Below, piece by piece: positions 43,298 through 52,766 of a DNA stretch of 64,000 nucleotides. This stretch comes from JAXGPF01 sp964463985 (GTDB lineage Bacteria; Verrucomicrobiota; Kiritimatiellia; JAAZAB01), in the NCBI GenBank assembly GCA_964463985.1, contig CAYXEK010000010.1, positions 1 to 64,000 of the forward strand, given 5' to 3'. Within the stretch, counting starts at the first letter, position 1. Each line of letters starts with the position of its first letter. The notes under the pieces were generated by a model that was given only the letters and a program-made list of their open reading frames with translations, did not search any database and had not been told where the DNA came from. Position numbers and translations under genes: made by a program.

Positions 43298-44611
43298 TCA
43301 GGGCTGCGCTTCGTTGTTCTGCTGCGCGGCGCCCTGGCGGATATAAACTTCCACGCGGCGGTTGACGGGATTGCCTTCCACCGGATCGTTCGCGGCCATC
43401 GGCCGGGTGAAGCCGTATCCCGCGGGCGTCATGCGTTCGCGGGCGATAGTGCCGTGCTGGTGCAGGTATTCCAGCACCGCCTTGGCGCGCCGCTCGGAAA
43501 GTTGCATGTTGTACCTGGCGGAAGACGTACGGCGCTTGTCGGCATGTCCTTCAATCCGGGCTGTGGCCGCCGGATCGCGCGCCAGCACCTTGGCAATGAC
43601 GTTCAAGTCATTGAAATACTGCGGCCGGATATCGGCCTTGTCGGTGTCGAATTCAATGTGCAATGTGAAAAGCATCAAGTCGTCGGAAGGATCCAGCGGG
43701 TTGGTGCTGTCTTCGATGACTTCATGGCCGTCGGCCACCCCGCCGTTGTCGGTATCGCGCAACAGGGGATTGGTCTTGTAGTTATGCACTTCCTCGCCGT
43801 CGGTCAGACCGTCGTAATCCGTGTCGGGATTGAGGGGATCGGTTCCATGCACACGGACTTCCTCGTAATCGGTCAAGCCGTCGCCGTCGGTGTCCGGGTT
43901 GTTCGGATCCGTGCCCAGCGCCAGTTCCTCGGCGTCGGTCAGGCCGTCGCCGTCGCTATCCACTGCGCCGCCGGAAACGCGGTATTTCGCCGGCACGCGC
44001 GCGCCCCAGCGCCAGGAAATTCCCGCGCTGGGCAGCAGATTGAACTCCGTATGTTCGGCTGTGACGTAACCGATCAAATCGGCGCGCAAGGCCCATTCGC
44101 GATTGAGATGGTAGGCCATGCCGAGGCCCGCGCGGAATTGCACATCGGCGCGGTCGCGGTGTTCGCGTTCTTTCTCGTAATACAACACGCCCAGTCCGCC
44201 GATCAGATACGGATCGAAATGCCGGTCGTCCATGTTGCGCAGGTGGAACAGGGCGTCCACCGCCGCGCCCAGCGCAAAAGTGTCCTCGCCGTCCAGCCCC
44301 TTGCGCGGCACCGGCTTGCCGGTGGAATAATCATAAACCTCGTTGCGGTCCAGCTTGGGGATGTAGGTGGCTACGCCTTCGAATGTCCATCGCGGCGAGT
44401 AATCATAACCCAGGCGGAGGGAACCGGCAAACCCGTCCTTGACGGCCTCGTCCCCTTCGTAATGGATCATCCCGCCGTTCAAACTGATATACCAGGGCGC
44501 TTCGCTTTCTTCGGCCACAGCTTCCGCTTGCTGCGCCCATCCCGCAGCGGACCACAACAATACTCCGCCCGCGACTGCCATCGCCGCCAGTTTGCCAATC
44601 TTGCCAATCAT
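43298..44611 (-). CDS. OmpA-family protein with calcium-binding repeat stalk
   Basis: A 437-residue outer-membrane protein. A signal peptide ends near AAGWAQQ (residue 27). An eight-strand-like beta-barrel covers about residues 40-205. About four thrombospondin type-3-like repeats (DSDGDGLTDAEELALGTDPN and similar) at about 215-315 would bind Ca2+. The C-terminal OmpA peptidoglycan-binding domain has IEGHADKRRTSSARYNMQLS and ends PVNRRVEVYI. It probably links the outer membrane to peptidoglycan. Read leftwards from its own promoter region. Confidence 0.92.
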   Translation of the reverse strand: MIGKIGKLAAMAVAGGVLLWSAAGWAQQAEAVAEESEAPWYISLNGGMIHYEGDEAVKDGFAGSLRLGYDYSPRWTFEGVATYIPKLDRNEVYDYSTGKPVPRKGLDGEDTFALGAAVDALFHLRNMDDRHFDPYLIGGLGVLYYEKEREHRDRADVQFRAGLGMAYHLNREWALRADLIGYVTAEHTEFNLLPSAGISWRWGARVPAKYRVSGGAVDSDGDGLTDAEELALGTDPNNPDTDGDGLTDYEEVRVHGTDPLNPDTDYDGLTDGEEVHNYKTNPLLRDTDNGGVADGHEVIEDSTNPLDPSDDLMLFTLHIEFDTDKADIRPQYFNDLNVIAKVLARDPAATARIEGHADKRRTSSARYNMQLSERRAKAVLEYLHQHGTIARERMTPAGYGFTRPMAANDPVEGNPVNRRVEVYIRQGAAQQNNEAQP

Positions 44612-44741
44612 CGCCCACTCCTCATTACACGGTTAAACAAGCGGAACACAAGAAAAAATCGCAACATTCATCATACCTGTCTATTGTCAATAAATAACAC
44701 AGGCGGCATCCTGATTGCAAGCAAATTATGCAGGCATTCCC

Positions 44742-46937
44742 ATGACGCGCCTTGAGCTTGACAATCCGCATCCTGTCTGTCAAATTCCACGCATTATGAA
44801 CCAAGCCAGAGCCGCTGCGCCGGAATTTTTCACCCGTCCCGATCGTCTCGTCCAGGCGGCCCTGGCTTACGCCTCCGATTGCGACCTGGTTACGTTCGAT
44901 GTGTTTGACACCCTGCTCGTCCGCCGGATGGCGGATCCCGATTGGATCAAGGGCAGCGTCGCCCGCTACATCGCCGCCCGCGCTGCGCAATGCGGGATTG
45001 CCTGCGCCTGGCAAACGGCGCTCCGGACGCGCGCCGAGGTTGAACGCCGGCAACGCGCCGCCAATGGACGCATTCATCCGGATTGCGAAGCCGTTTACCC
45101 GGAATTCATGGCGGCCGCGCTGAAGGAAATTTTCGGCGGCAGGCAGCCGGCGCAATTGCTGGAAGATGTGACAGAATTCGAATTGCGCATGGAAAGCGCC
45201 ATGCTGGTACCGCGGGCAGCCATGGCGGCATTACTGCGCCAACTCCGCGCCCGCGGCTTGCGCGTCTGGGCGATGACTGATATTTACCTGCCTGCCGCGC
45301 ATGTCCACATCCTGCTGGAACGCGCCGGCCTGCTGGCGGATATTGACGGCCTGGTTTCTTCCGCCGATTCCTGCCGGGCCAAGGCCTCCGGCGCGGGGTT
45401 TGAAGACTTGCGCCGGCAACTTGATGCTGATCCCGCGCGCTGGCTGCACATAGGCGACAACCCTTTTTCCGACGGCCAACGTCCCGCCGCCCTGGGCATC
45501 CGCGCCCTGGTGCTGCAGGATGCCGGCGAGGCGCACCGCAAGCATGTCTTCCAGGCCTATGCCGCCGCCGCGCGGCGGCCATTCTGGCGCGGACGCCTCT
45601 GGCAGCAACTGGCCCTGCCGCTGGAAGAAGAAAACCGCGGTCATTCCGCCTTGTACCAGGATGGCTACAACTTTTTCGGGCCGCTGGCAACGGCCTTTGT
45701 ACGGCATGTGGCGGAACAGGCGCAGGCGCGCGGCCTGCGGCGGATTTATTTCTTTTCCCGCGAGGGACACACGTTACTGCGGATATGGCAAATCGCCCAA
45801 CCGTACTGGTTCCCGGCCGGCGGCGCGCCGGAAGCGCGCTACCTGTGCGTCAGCCGCCTGGCATTGGCCCCGGCCGCCTGCGCCCGCAAGGGCTTGATTC
45901 ACGCCAATGCCCCGATGGCCCTCCTGCCGGCGCGCAACCGCGACCTGCGCGATGTCTGCCGGGTTTTCGGGATGGACCCCGCGCCCCTGGAGAAAATTTT
46001 CCGTAAACACGGCCTGGCGGCGGACACCCCCCTGAATCCCAACTATGCCGGATGGACCAGCGCCGGATGGGACAATTTCGACCGGTTGCTGCACGACGCG
46101 GAATTCCAGGACGCCGTCCGGCAACAGACCTTGGAACGCGGCCGCTTGCTCGAGCGTTACCTGGAGCAGGAAGGATTTTTCGAATTCCCGGAAATCGCCG
46201 TTGTGGACATCGGCTGGCTGGGCACAATCCAGCGCTTCCTTTTCGACGCCATTGCCCATCGCCCCGATTGCCCACGCCTGCATGGCTTCCTGCTGGCCGC
46301 CACCCACGGCATTCCCTATCCCGTCAGCCCGCTGAATGATATTGAAGGATTTGTTTTCGACCGGCGCCTTTACAACGGCGCCGGCGGGTTTATCGCCAAC
46401 GCCCTGAATATTTTCGAGGAAGCCTGCCGCGAACCCGCGCCGGGGATCATCGGCTACGCGGAACAGGGCGGGCGAATCGTTCCCGTGCGCATGACCGCGG
46501 ACCGCCCTGCCCGCCGCGAAGAAACCGCCCAGGACGCCTATTATGCGCCCCTGCAGCACGGCATGCTGGACTTCGCCGCCCGCGGCGCACCCGCCCTGGA
46601 AATCATGGGGTACCATGCCGCCGATTTGCTGCCATGGCTGAAACATGCGCTGGCCATGCGCCTGGCATTCCCCGCCGCGGCGGAGGTCCGGCGCCTGCGC
46701 TGGCGCCATCACCTGGATGAATATGACGGACGCCACAAGCCGCCTTTGCGCGTCCGCCTGCGCCTGACGGGTCTCTGGGATTTGCCGCCCGGGGTGTTGG
46801 AATGGATGCCGGGGCTCCGCACGGTTTATTTTCTGTGGCATACGTTAGTGTGGCGCGGCTTGATATTATTCCGCAAAATGATCCACCACCTGCGCGTCCG
46901 GCGCGCGGAACGCGTCGCCGGCGCGCCGCGGGAATAG
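44742..46937 (+). CDS. COG5610-type HAD superfamily protein
   Basis: About 731 residues. The N-terminal half is a HAD-type hydrolase: VTFDVFDTLLVRR (motif I), WAMTDIYLP (motif II) and WLHIGDNPFSDG (motif IV). The C-terminal half has RRIYFFSREGHTLLRIW and AVVDIGWLGTIQRFLFDA, repeatedly seen in COG5610 proteins found beside glycosyltransferases. The biochemical role is unknown, perhaps in surface polysaccharide synthesis. ATG 44742 is used; ATG 44796 or an upstream TTG is possible. Confidence 0.8.
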   Translation: MTRLELDNPHPVCQIPRIMNQARAAAPEFFTRPDRLVQAALAYASDCDLVTFDVFDTLLVRRMADPDWIKGSVARYIAARAAQCGIACAWQTALRTRAEVERRQRAANGRIHPDCEAVYPEFMAAALKEIFGGRQPAQLLEDVTEFELRMESAMLVPRAAMAALLRQLRARGLRVWAMTDIYLPAAHVHILLERAGLLADIDGLVSSADSCRAKASGAGFEDLRRQLDADPARWLHIGDNPFSDGQRPAALGIRALVLQDAGEAHRKHVFQAYAAAARRPFWRGRLWQQLALPLEEENRGHSALYQDGYNFFGPLATAFVRHVAEQAQARGLRRIYFFSREGHTLLRIWQIAQPYWFPAGGAPEARYLCVSRLALAPAACARKGLIHANAPMALLPARNRDLRDVCRVFGMDPAPLEKIFRKHGLAADTPLNPNYAGWTSAGWDNFDRLLHDAEFQDAVRQQTLERGRLLERYLEQEGFFEFPEIAVVDIGWLGTIQRFLFDAIAHRPDCPRLHGFLLAATHGIPYPVSPLNDIEGFVFDRRLYNGAGGFIANALNIFEEACREPAPGIIGYAEQGGRIVPVRMTADRPARREETAQDAYYAPLQHGMLDFAARGAPALEIMGYHAADLLPWLKHALAMRLAFPAAAEVRRLRWRHHLDEYDGRHKPPLRVRLRLTGLWDLPPGVLEWMPGLRTVYFLWHTLVWRGLILFRKMIHHLRVRRAERVAGAPRE

Positions 46938-46978
46938 TCCTTGTCTCCCGCGCCGGGAATGTATAATATAAAAGTCAA

Positions 46979-47085
46979 TTTCAAAAGTTCCGCCAAAAAG
47001 GTCGGGGTGGAACCCGACCCTCAAAAAACGGTTTGTTTTTTTGATTTTGGAGGGACGACTTCCAAGTCGTCCGAGACTTTTGAAA
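46979..47085. repeat. 107-bp structured repeat, copy 2
   Basis: TTTCAAAAGT at the left end and ACTTTTGAAA at the right end are perfect 10-bp terminal inverted repeats. Inside are a hairpin AGGTCGGGGTGGAACCCGAC and a perfect one, GGACGACTTCCAAGTCGTCC. It matches the copy at 40823-40928. No target duplication is evident. Confidence 0.85.
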
Positions 47086-47183
47086 CCGGCTCATAAGTTT
47101 GAAGGTTATCCGCAAATTTTCCCATAGTCTACAGCCTTCAGCCTGCAGTCTGAGCATTCTGTGGGATGCTAATGATTTCAGAA

Positions 47184-47230
47184 AACAGGACACTCAACAT
47201 CCCACGCTCAACCTTTAATATTCAACACCG
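47184..47230 (+). repeat. Second AACACTCAAC-type low-complexity stretch
   Basis: Units such as GGACACTCAACATCC, CGCTCAACC and TATTCAACACC resemble the stretch in front of atpD. It lies directly before the small ORF at 47237. Confidence 0.5.
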
Positions 47231-47236
47231 CCCCCT

Positions 47237-47524
47237 GTGACTCACGACACTACAGCATCAAACGCCGCTCCCGCCACGCGCGAATACGACCTGGCCGGAA
47301 TCGACAGCGGCCGCACCCTGCGGCATTTCATGTCACTGCGGCATCTCCTGCTGGGCCGGAAGGAATTTGCCGGCGGCGCCGGATGGTTGACTCCCGGCCG
47401 GCTCTGGCTGGCCCATCGCTGCGGAAGGCTGGCCGCCCGGCCGCGTCAATGGGCGGCGCGCCTGGCGGCGCATTCGGGCCATCTGGCGCGCAAAATCCGC
47501 CGCGGTGCCGCGGCAAAACCATGA
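47237..47524 (+). CDS. Small hypothetical protein coupled to the glycosyltransferase
   Basis: A frame of up to 95 residues from GTG 47237; ATG 47330 would give 64. It is basic and rich in Arg, Ala and Gly (SLRHLLLGRKEFAGG). No domain or membrane segment is recognised. Its stop overlaps the glycosyltransferase ATG (ATGA), which is the main support for it being real. Confidence 0.45.
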   Translation: MTHDTTASNAAPATREYDLAGIDSGRTLRHFMSLRHLLLGRKEFAGGAGWLTPGRLWLAHRCGRLAARPRQWAARLAAHSGHLARKIRRGAAAKP

Positions 47525-49251
47525 ACCATATCTTCAAATTACCCTGGCGGTTCCTGCGGATGTGCTGGTTCCATGGCATAGGCGCGGCGCTCTCGCTCAC
47601 GCATGAAATCGTCGTTAACCGCCGGATGGCGCTCCAAGTCAAGTTCCCCTACGAATCGCCTTCCAACGCTTCCGCCTGGCTGCCGTTGCTGCGGCGCCGG
47701 CCGTTGATTTCAATCGTCATGCCGGTTTACAATTCACGCTGGCTGGAACAGGCGGTGGATTCCGCCCTGGGCCAGAGTTATGACAATTTCGAACTGATCC
47801 TGGTGGATGACTGTTCAACCGCATCCGGGACCGTCGCCGCGCTGCGCCGCGCCGCCGCCCGTCACCGCGTCCGACTGGAACGCACTCCGCGCAACCTGGG
47901 CGTCAGCGGCGCCACCAATGCCGGCATCGCCGCCGCCCGCGGCGACTATGTCGGATTCATGGACCATGACGACATTCTGCACCCCGACGCCCTGGCGCTG
48001 CTGGTCCGGACGATTAATCAGGACGCGCCGGCGGCCAGGGCGGACATTTATTTCACCGACGAAGCGCGCCTGGACCGGAACGGCAACATCGCCGCCTTCA
48101 CGCATAAAAGCCAACCCAGCCTGGACAACCTGCTTTCCTGCAATGCGGTGGCGCATTTCTGTGTCATCCGCCACGCCGCCCTGGATCAACTCGGCCCTTT
48201 GAATCCCGCGTATGACGGCGCGCAGGATCACGAACTGATGCTGCGCGCCATGGAGAAGGGATTGACTTTCTGCCACCTGCCCTACACGCTTTACGGCTGG
48301 CGCCAGGACGAGGATTCCCTGTCCGCCGCCACCCGGCGAAGGACTCCGGCGCCGGACGCGTTGCCGCCGGCTTATAGCAGCGGCAAACGCATGCTCCAGG
48401 ATTATCTCGCCCGGCAGGGCATCGCCGCCGCGGTGACCGATGACGCGTACCCCTGGTACCGCGTCAAGTACGCCTTGCCGGCGGCATTGCCGGAAATCGC
48501 CTTGATCATCCCGTTCCATGACCGCGCGGACTGCCTGCAGACGCTCCTGCCGAGCATCTTCCGTTCCACATACCCCAACTACCGCGTGTTCCTGGTCAAC
48601 AACCGTTCCTGCAAACCCTCGACGCGCCAATTCCTGGACGAATTGAATGATCCGCGCTGCGAAGTCATGGAATTTGACGAACCGTTCAATTATTCGCGGC
48701 TGCATAACGCCATCGTCGAAAAGCTGGCGCAGGAAACTCTGATTTTCCTCAACAGCGACATGGAGGCGATCAATCCGGACTGGATGGAAGCCATGCTGGA
48801 GCACCTGCTGCGGGACCGCGTGGCCGCCGTGGGCTGCAAACTGCTGCATCGCAACGGCCGGGTGCAGCATGCCGGACTCACTTTCCGGCCGAGCGCCTGG
48901 AACTGCGCCAAAAACATCACCGACGAGGAAGATTTTGATTACCACAAAATGCAGCGGGAAGTCGCCGGAGTAACCGCCGCCTGCATGATGATCCGCCGGT
49001 CCGTTTTCCGCCAGGTCGGCGGGTTTAACGAAATTGACTTCCCCGTCGGCTTTTCCGACGCCGATTTATGCCTGCGGCTGCGGCAGGCTGGCTGGAAAAT
49101 AATTTATACACCTTTTGCCCGGCTATACCACGACGAGTCCGCCACCCGGCGCAAACAGGAAGAAGCTTACGAAAAGCACACCATGTTCATGCGCTATGCC
49201 GGCCAATCGCCGATGATTGACCCGCATTACAGCACGCTGGTGGAGGAATAA
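47521..49251 (+). CDS. Tandem GT2 glycosyltransferase
   Basis: A 576-residue protein with two GT-A domains. Domain 1 (about 60-290): SIVMPVYNSRWLEQAVDSAL, LVDDCS and FMDHDDILHPDA. Domain 2 (about 320-560): IALIIPFHDRADCLQTLLPS, FLNSDMEAINPDW and VGGFNEIDFPVGFSDADLC. Such double enzymes add sugars to cell-surface polysaccharides. ATG 47521 (MNHIFKLPWRF) is in overlap with the small upstream frame. It overlaps the opposing hydA 3' end by 25 nt. Confidence 0.92.
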   Translation: MNHIFKLPWRFLRMCWFHGIGAALSLTHEIVVNRRMALQVKFPYESPSNASAWLPLLRRRPLISIVMPVYNSRWLEQAVDSALGQSYDNFELILVDDCSTASGTVAALRRAAARHRVRLERTPRNLGVSGATNAGIAAARGDYVGFMDHDDILHPDALALLVRTINQDAPAARADIYFTDEARLDRNGNIAAFTHKSQPSLDNLLSCNAVAHFCVIRHAALDQLGPLNPAYDGAQDHELMLRAMEKGLTFCHLPYTLYGWRQDEDSLSAATRRRTPAPDALPPAYSSGKRMLQDYLARQGIAAAVTDDAYPWYRVKYALPAALPEIALIIPFHDRADCLQTLLPSIFRSTYPNYRVFLVNNRSCKPSTRQFLDELNDPRCEVMEFDEPFNYSRLHNAIVEKLAQETLIFLNSDMEAINPDWMEAMLEHLLRDRVAAVGCKLLHRNGRVQHAGLTFRPSAWNCAKNITDEEDFDYHKMQREVAGVTAACMMIRRSVFRQVGGFNEIDFPVGFSDADLCLRLRQAGWKIIYTPFARLYHDESATRRKQEEAYEKHTMFMRYAGQSPMIDPHYSTLVEE

Positions 49252-51035
49252 CCGGCCGCCGGCTTCTGTTTCCGGTTCTGGTAATGCGTGTGCAGCAGGT
49301 GGTGCGATTTTTCGCCCAGCGGCTTCACCAGAAATTCGCGGTACACCTGGGTGATGGCCGGATTATCGTGCGACTTGCGCATGGGACGGCCTTCGTCTTC
49401 CTTGTAAATCGCCTTGATGCGCGCCTTGCGCACCGCATCCGTGGTCAACCGCGGCTGCCCGCCGCCGCCGATGCAGCCGCCGGGACAGCACATGATTTCA
49501 ATGAAGTGGTAACCGCCTTTGCCGGCGGCGACCAGGTCGCAGATTTTGCGCGCATTCCCCAGCCCGTGCGCCACGGCCACCCGGGCCGTCACGCCTTCCA
49601 GGAAACTCCAGTCAGGCAGGCAATCCTTGAACTGCAATGCCGCTTCCTTCAAACCCTTCAAGCCCTGGATCGGCTTGACGTGCAATTGCTTGACGGGCAG
49701 CGGGCGCCCGGTCACCACTTCGTACACCGTCCGCAGCGCCGCTTCCATCACGCCGCCGGTATTGGCGAAAATATCGGCCGCGCCGGTAGACATGCCCATC
49801 GGCGAATCCTGTTCGCCGTCCGGCAGGCCGGCAAAGTCAATCCCCGCCTGCTTGATCATGCTCCCCAGTTCGCGGGTGGTCAGCACGTAATCCACATCCT
49901 GATAGCCGGAGGATTGCATTTCCGCGCGGTTGCACTCGAACTTCTTGGCAGTGCAGGGCATGACCGACACCACCACCATATCCTTCGGATCCACGCCGGC
50001 TTTCTGCGCGTAATATGTTTTGGCCAGCGCGCCGAACATCTGCTGCGGCGATTTGCAGGTGGAGATGTTGGGTATTAATTGCGGGAAGAATTGCTCCATG
50101 AAATTGATCCAGCCGGGCGAACAACTCGTGAACATCGGCAAAGGCACATCCTTTTTCTCCACCAGGGCCGTCCGCAGACGCTGCAGCAATTCATGGCCTT
50201 CCTCAATGATCGTCAAGTCGGCGGAAAAGTTGGTGTCAAACACCTTGGCGAAGCCCAGGCGGCGCAAAGCGGTGACCATTTTCCCTGTCACGCAGGTGCC
50301 GGGCTTCATGTCGAAACATTCACCCAGGGCGGCGCGGATGGCGGGCGCAGTCTGCACCACGACATGCTTGGACTTGTCGTCCAGGGCGCGCCAGACGTCC
50401 TGGATCGAGTCCTGCTCGTAAATCGCGCCGACCGGACAGACCGCCGAGCACTGGCCGCATTGCACACAGACCGCGTCGGCCAGGTTTTCTCCGGCCCCGG
50501 CGCCGATCACGGTGTCAAATCCGCGCTGCCGCGGCGCCAGCGTGCCCACGCCCTGCACTTCCTGGCATACGGCCACGCACCGGCGGCAGAGGACGCACTT
50601 GGTCATGTCGCGCACCAGCGCCGCCGTGGAAGCGTCCCGCGGTTTCTCCGTTCCCATGAACGGGAAACGCACTTCCTGGATGCCCATTTCCTGGGCCAGC
50701 GCCTGCAATTCGCACTGGCCGTTCCGGACACAGGCATTGCAGTCCCAGGGGTGGTTGGACAGCATCAACTCCACCGACATTTTCCGGCCTTCGCGCGCCA
50801 GCTTGGAATTGGTCAGCACCACCATGCCCTCCGCGACGGGGGTTACGCAGGAAGGCTGAAGGTTGCGGGCGCCGGCAACTTCCACCAGGCACACGCGGCA
50901 GGATCCCGGACTGGACACCCCTTCCAGGTGGCAAAGCGTGGGAATCTTGATCCCGATCGAAGCGGCAGCTTCCAGGATGGTGGCGCCGGGCTTGGCGGTG
51001 ACCGGCTGATTATCAATCGTCAATTTGATGGACAT
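49227..51035 (-). CDS. hydA: [FeFe]-hydrogenase catalytic subunit HydA
   Basis: A 602-residue enzyme reducing protons to H2 or the reverse. Order of clusters: [2Fe-2S] (Cys35, 46, 49, 63); His-Cys3 [4Fe-4S] in HPWDCNACVRNGQC; two [4Fe-4S] in CVLCRRCVAVC and CVQCGQCSAVCPVGAI; then H-cluster motifs TSCSPGW, MPCTAKKFE and EIMCCPGGCIGGGGQP. TSCSPGW with this layout matches trimeric electron-bifurcating hydrogenases. The start at 51035 is chosen because AGGAG is spaced 9 nt away. HydEFG maturases are not in the window. Confidence 0.95.
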   Translation of the reverse strand: MSIKLTIDNQPVTAKPGATILEAAASIGIKIPTLCHLEGVSSPGSCRVCLVEVAGARNLQPSCVTPVAEGMVVLTNSKLAREGRKMSVELMLSNHPWDCNACVRNGQCELQALAQEMGIQEVRFPFMGTEKPRDASTAALVRDMTKCVLCRRCVAVCQEVQGVGTLAPRQRGFDTVIGAGAGENLADAVCVQCGQCSAVCPVGAIYEQDSIQDVWRALDDKSKHVVVQTAPAIRAALGECFDMKPGTCVTGKMVTALRRLGFAKVFDTNFSADLTIIEEGHELLQRLRTALVEKKDVPLPMFTSCSPGWINFMEQFFPQLIPNISTCKSPQQMFGALAKTYYAQKAGVDPKDMVVVSVMPCTAKKFECNRAEMQSSGYQDVDYVLTTRELGSMIKQAGIDFAGLPDGEQDSPMGMSTGAADIFANTGGVMEAALRTVYEVVTGRPLPVKQLHVKPIQGLKGLKEAALQFKDCLPDWSFLEGVTARVAVAHGLGNARKICDLVAAGKGGYHFIEIMCCPGGCIGGGGQPRLTTDAVRKARIKAIYKEDEGRPMRKSHDNPAITQVYREFLVKPLGEKSHHLLHTHYQNRKQKPAAGYSSTSVL

Positions 51036-51082
51036 ATTCGGCATCTCCTATGATTTTCTTTCAAAAACAATCTGCGCCGCAA

Positions 51083-52720
51083 TCAACCCGCCGCCGCCAG
51101 CGTCTCCATGCGGTTGCGCGCCAGGCGCGGCCGGACGGCCGCGGGATCAACGCCCGCCAGGATATCATCGCGGAAATACCGCCAGGCGGACATGATCGGG
51201 GCGGCCGGCGACTGACCCAGCGGACAGAACGCGCTGGACTTCAGCGCCAGCGCCACCTCCTGCATCAAAACCGGATCGTCGGCATAAGCCCGGCCATCCT
51301 TCAAACGGCGGGTGATTTCCAGCAGGATATGCAGGCCATTGCGGCAGGGATTGCAGCGTCCGCACGATTCATGGTGGAAAAAGCGCAGGCAGGCATGCAG
51401 GAAATCCCGGATATTGACGCCGGCGTTCATCACCAGGATCGCGCCCGAGCCCAGGCTATGGCCGACTTTCTGCAAGGCGTCATAATCCAGCGGTACATCC
51501 AGCATTTCCGCCCCCAGGATATCGCCGGCAGTGCCGCCCAACTGGGCCATGTGAAACTCGCCGGATTGCATGCCGCCGCCGTATTCATTGATGATTTCCC
51601 GCAAAGTGACGCCGGTCGGCACCTCAATCAGGCCGGGACGCCGGATATGGCCGAGGATGGTATAAACCTTGGTGCCCGGCGTGCCGGACGCGCCCAGAGC
51701 ATGGAACCAATCCGCGCCGCGGCGCAGGATGGCCGGCACGTTGGCCAGCGTTTCAACGTTATTGACGTTGGTGGGCATGCCGCGGAACCCCGCCTGCGCC
51801 GGGAAGGGCGGTTTCAGACGCGGTAAACCGCGCTTGCCTTCCATGGATTCAATCAAGGCAGTTTCCTCGCCGCAGACATAGGCGCCGGCCCCCTTGCGAA
51901 TTTCCACGTCAAAATTAAAGCCGCGGCCGAAAATATTTTTCCCCAGCAAGCCCTGATCCCGGGCGGCGTCAATGGCGCGCTGCATGCGCTCAATGGAAAG
52001 GGCGTATTCGCCGCGGATGTAAATATATCCCTGGCTGGCGCCGATGGCGTAAGCGCAGATCGCCATGCCTTCCAGCACCTTGTGCGGATCGCCTTCCATG
52101 ATGAGGCGGTCCTTGAAAGTGCCCGGCTCGCCTTCGTCGGCATTGCAAATCACGTACTTGGCGCGCGCCTTGACCGGCGCGCAGAAACTCCATTTCAGAC
52201 CCGTGGGGAATCCGGCGCCGCCGCGGCCGCGCAAGCCGGATTTTTTCACTTCCTCGATCACGGCATCCGGCGTCATGGCGGTTACCGCCTGGCCCAGCGC
52301 AAAGTAACCGTCGTTCGCGATGTATTCCTCGATGCTGTCGGGATTGATCCGGCCGCAATTGTCAAGCACCACCCGGCCGTGAAACTGGGTGCGCCGGGCA
52401 TCCGCCTCGGCGGGAGCGGGCGGCGGTGTCTCGCCGGCCAGTATGCGGTCGCGGCATGAACGGCCCTTGACCAGGTGTTCGGCAACGATCCGCGGCACAT
52501 CCTCCGGGGTCAGGCGCCCGTAAACCACGCCATCCGGCTGCACGGCCGCCATGACGCCGCCGTCCGCCGGGCCGAAGGATCCGGTCTCCACCACCTGGAT
52601 TTCACCGGCCAGCCCGCGCCGGCCGATTTCGGCGGAAAACAGGTTCTTGATTTCACGCGCGCCGGCAATGACGGTATTGGCGTCAATCGGCACAAGTATG
52701 CACATTCGCGGTTTGGACAT
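51083..52720 (-). CDS. hydB: HydB / NuoF-like flavoprotein, N-terminal cluster lost
   Basis: A 545-residue FMN and NAD(H)-binding subunit. GLRGRGGAGFPTGLKW, YVICNADEGEPGTFKDR and GAGAYVCGEETALIESMEGK are the NuoF nucleotide and FMN motifs. SCGRCNPCRNG plus FCPLGQ bind a [4Fe-4S]. The thioredoxin-like N-terminal domain has lost its cysteine ligands (VVETGSFGPADGG where active domains have GCFGxC). There is no C-terminal ferredoxin domain, unlike many HydB proteins. It probably partners HydA and HydC in this operon. Confidence 0.9.
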   Translation of the reverse strand: MSKPRMCILVPIDANTVIAGAREIKNLFSAEIGRRGLAGEIQVVETGSFGPADGGVMAAVQPDGVVYGRLTPEDVPRIVAEHLVKGRSCRDRILAGETPPPAPAEADARRTQFHGRVVLDNCGRINPDSIEEYIANDGYFALGQAVTAMTPDAVIEEVKKSGLRGRGGAGFPTGLKWSFCAPVKARAKYVICNADEGEPGTFKDRLIMEGDPHKVLEGMAICAYAIGASQGYIYIRGEYALSIERMQRAIDAARDQGLLGKNIFGRGFNFDVEIRKGAGAYVCGEETALIESMEGKRGLPRLKPPFPAQAGFRGMPTNVNNVETLANVPAILRRGADWFHALGASGTPGTKVYTILGHIRRPGLIEVPTGVTLREIINEYGGGMQSGEFHMAQLGGTAGDILGAEMLDVPLDYDALQKVGHSLGSGAILVMNAGVNIRDFLHACLRFFHHESCGRCNPCRNGLHILLEITRRLKDGRAYADDPVLMQEVALALKSSAFCPLGQSPAAPIMSAWRYFRDDILAGVDPAAVRPRLARNRMETLAAAG

Positions 52721-52766
52721 GGATGGCCTCGCTTGTTCTCGGAAAGTATCAGGTAAATTTCAAATT

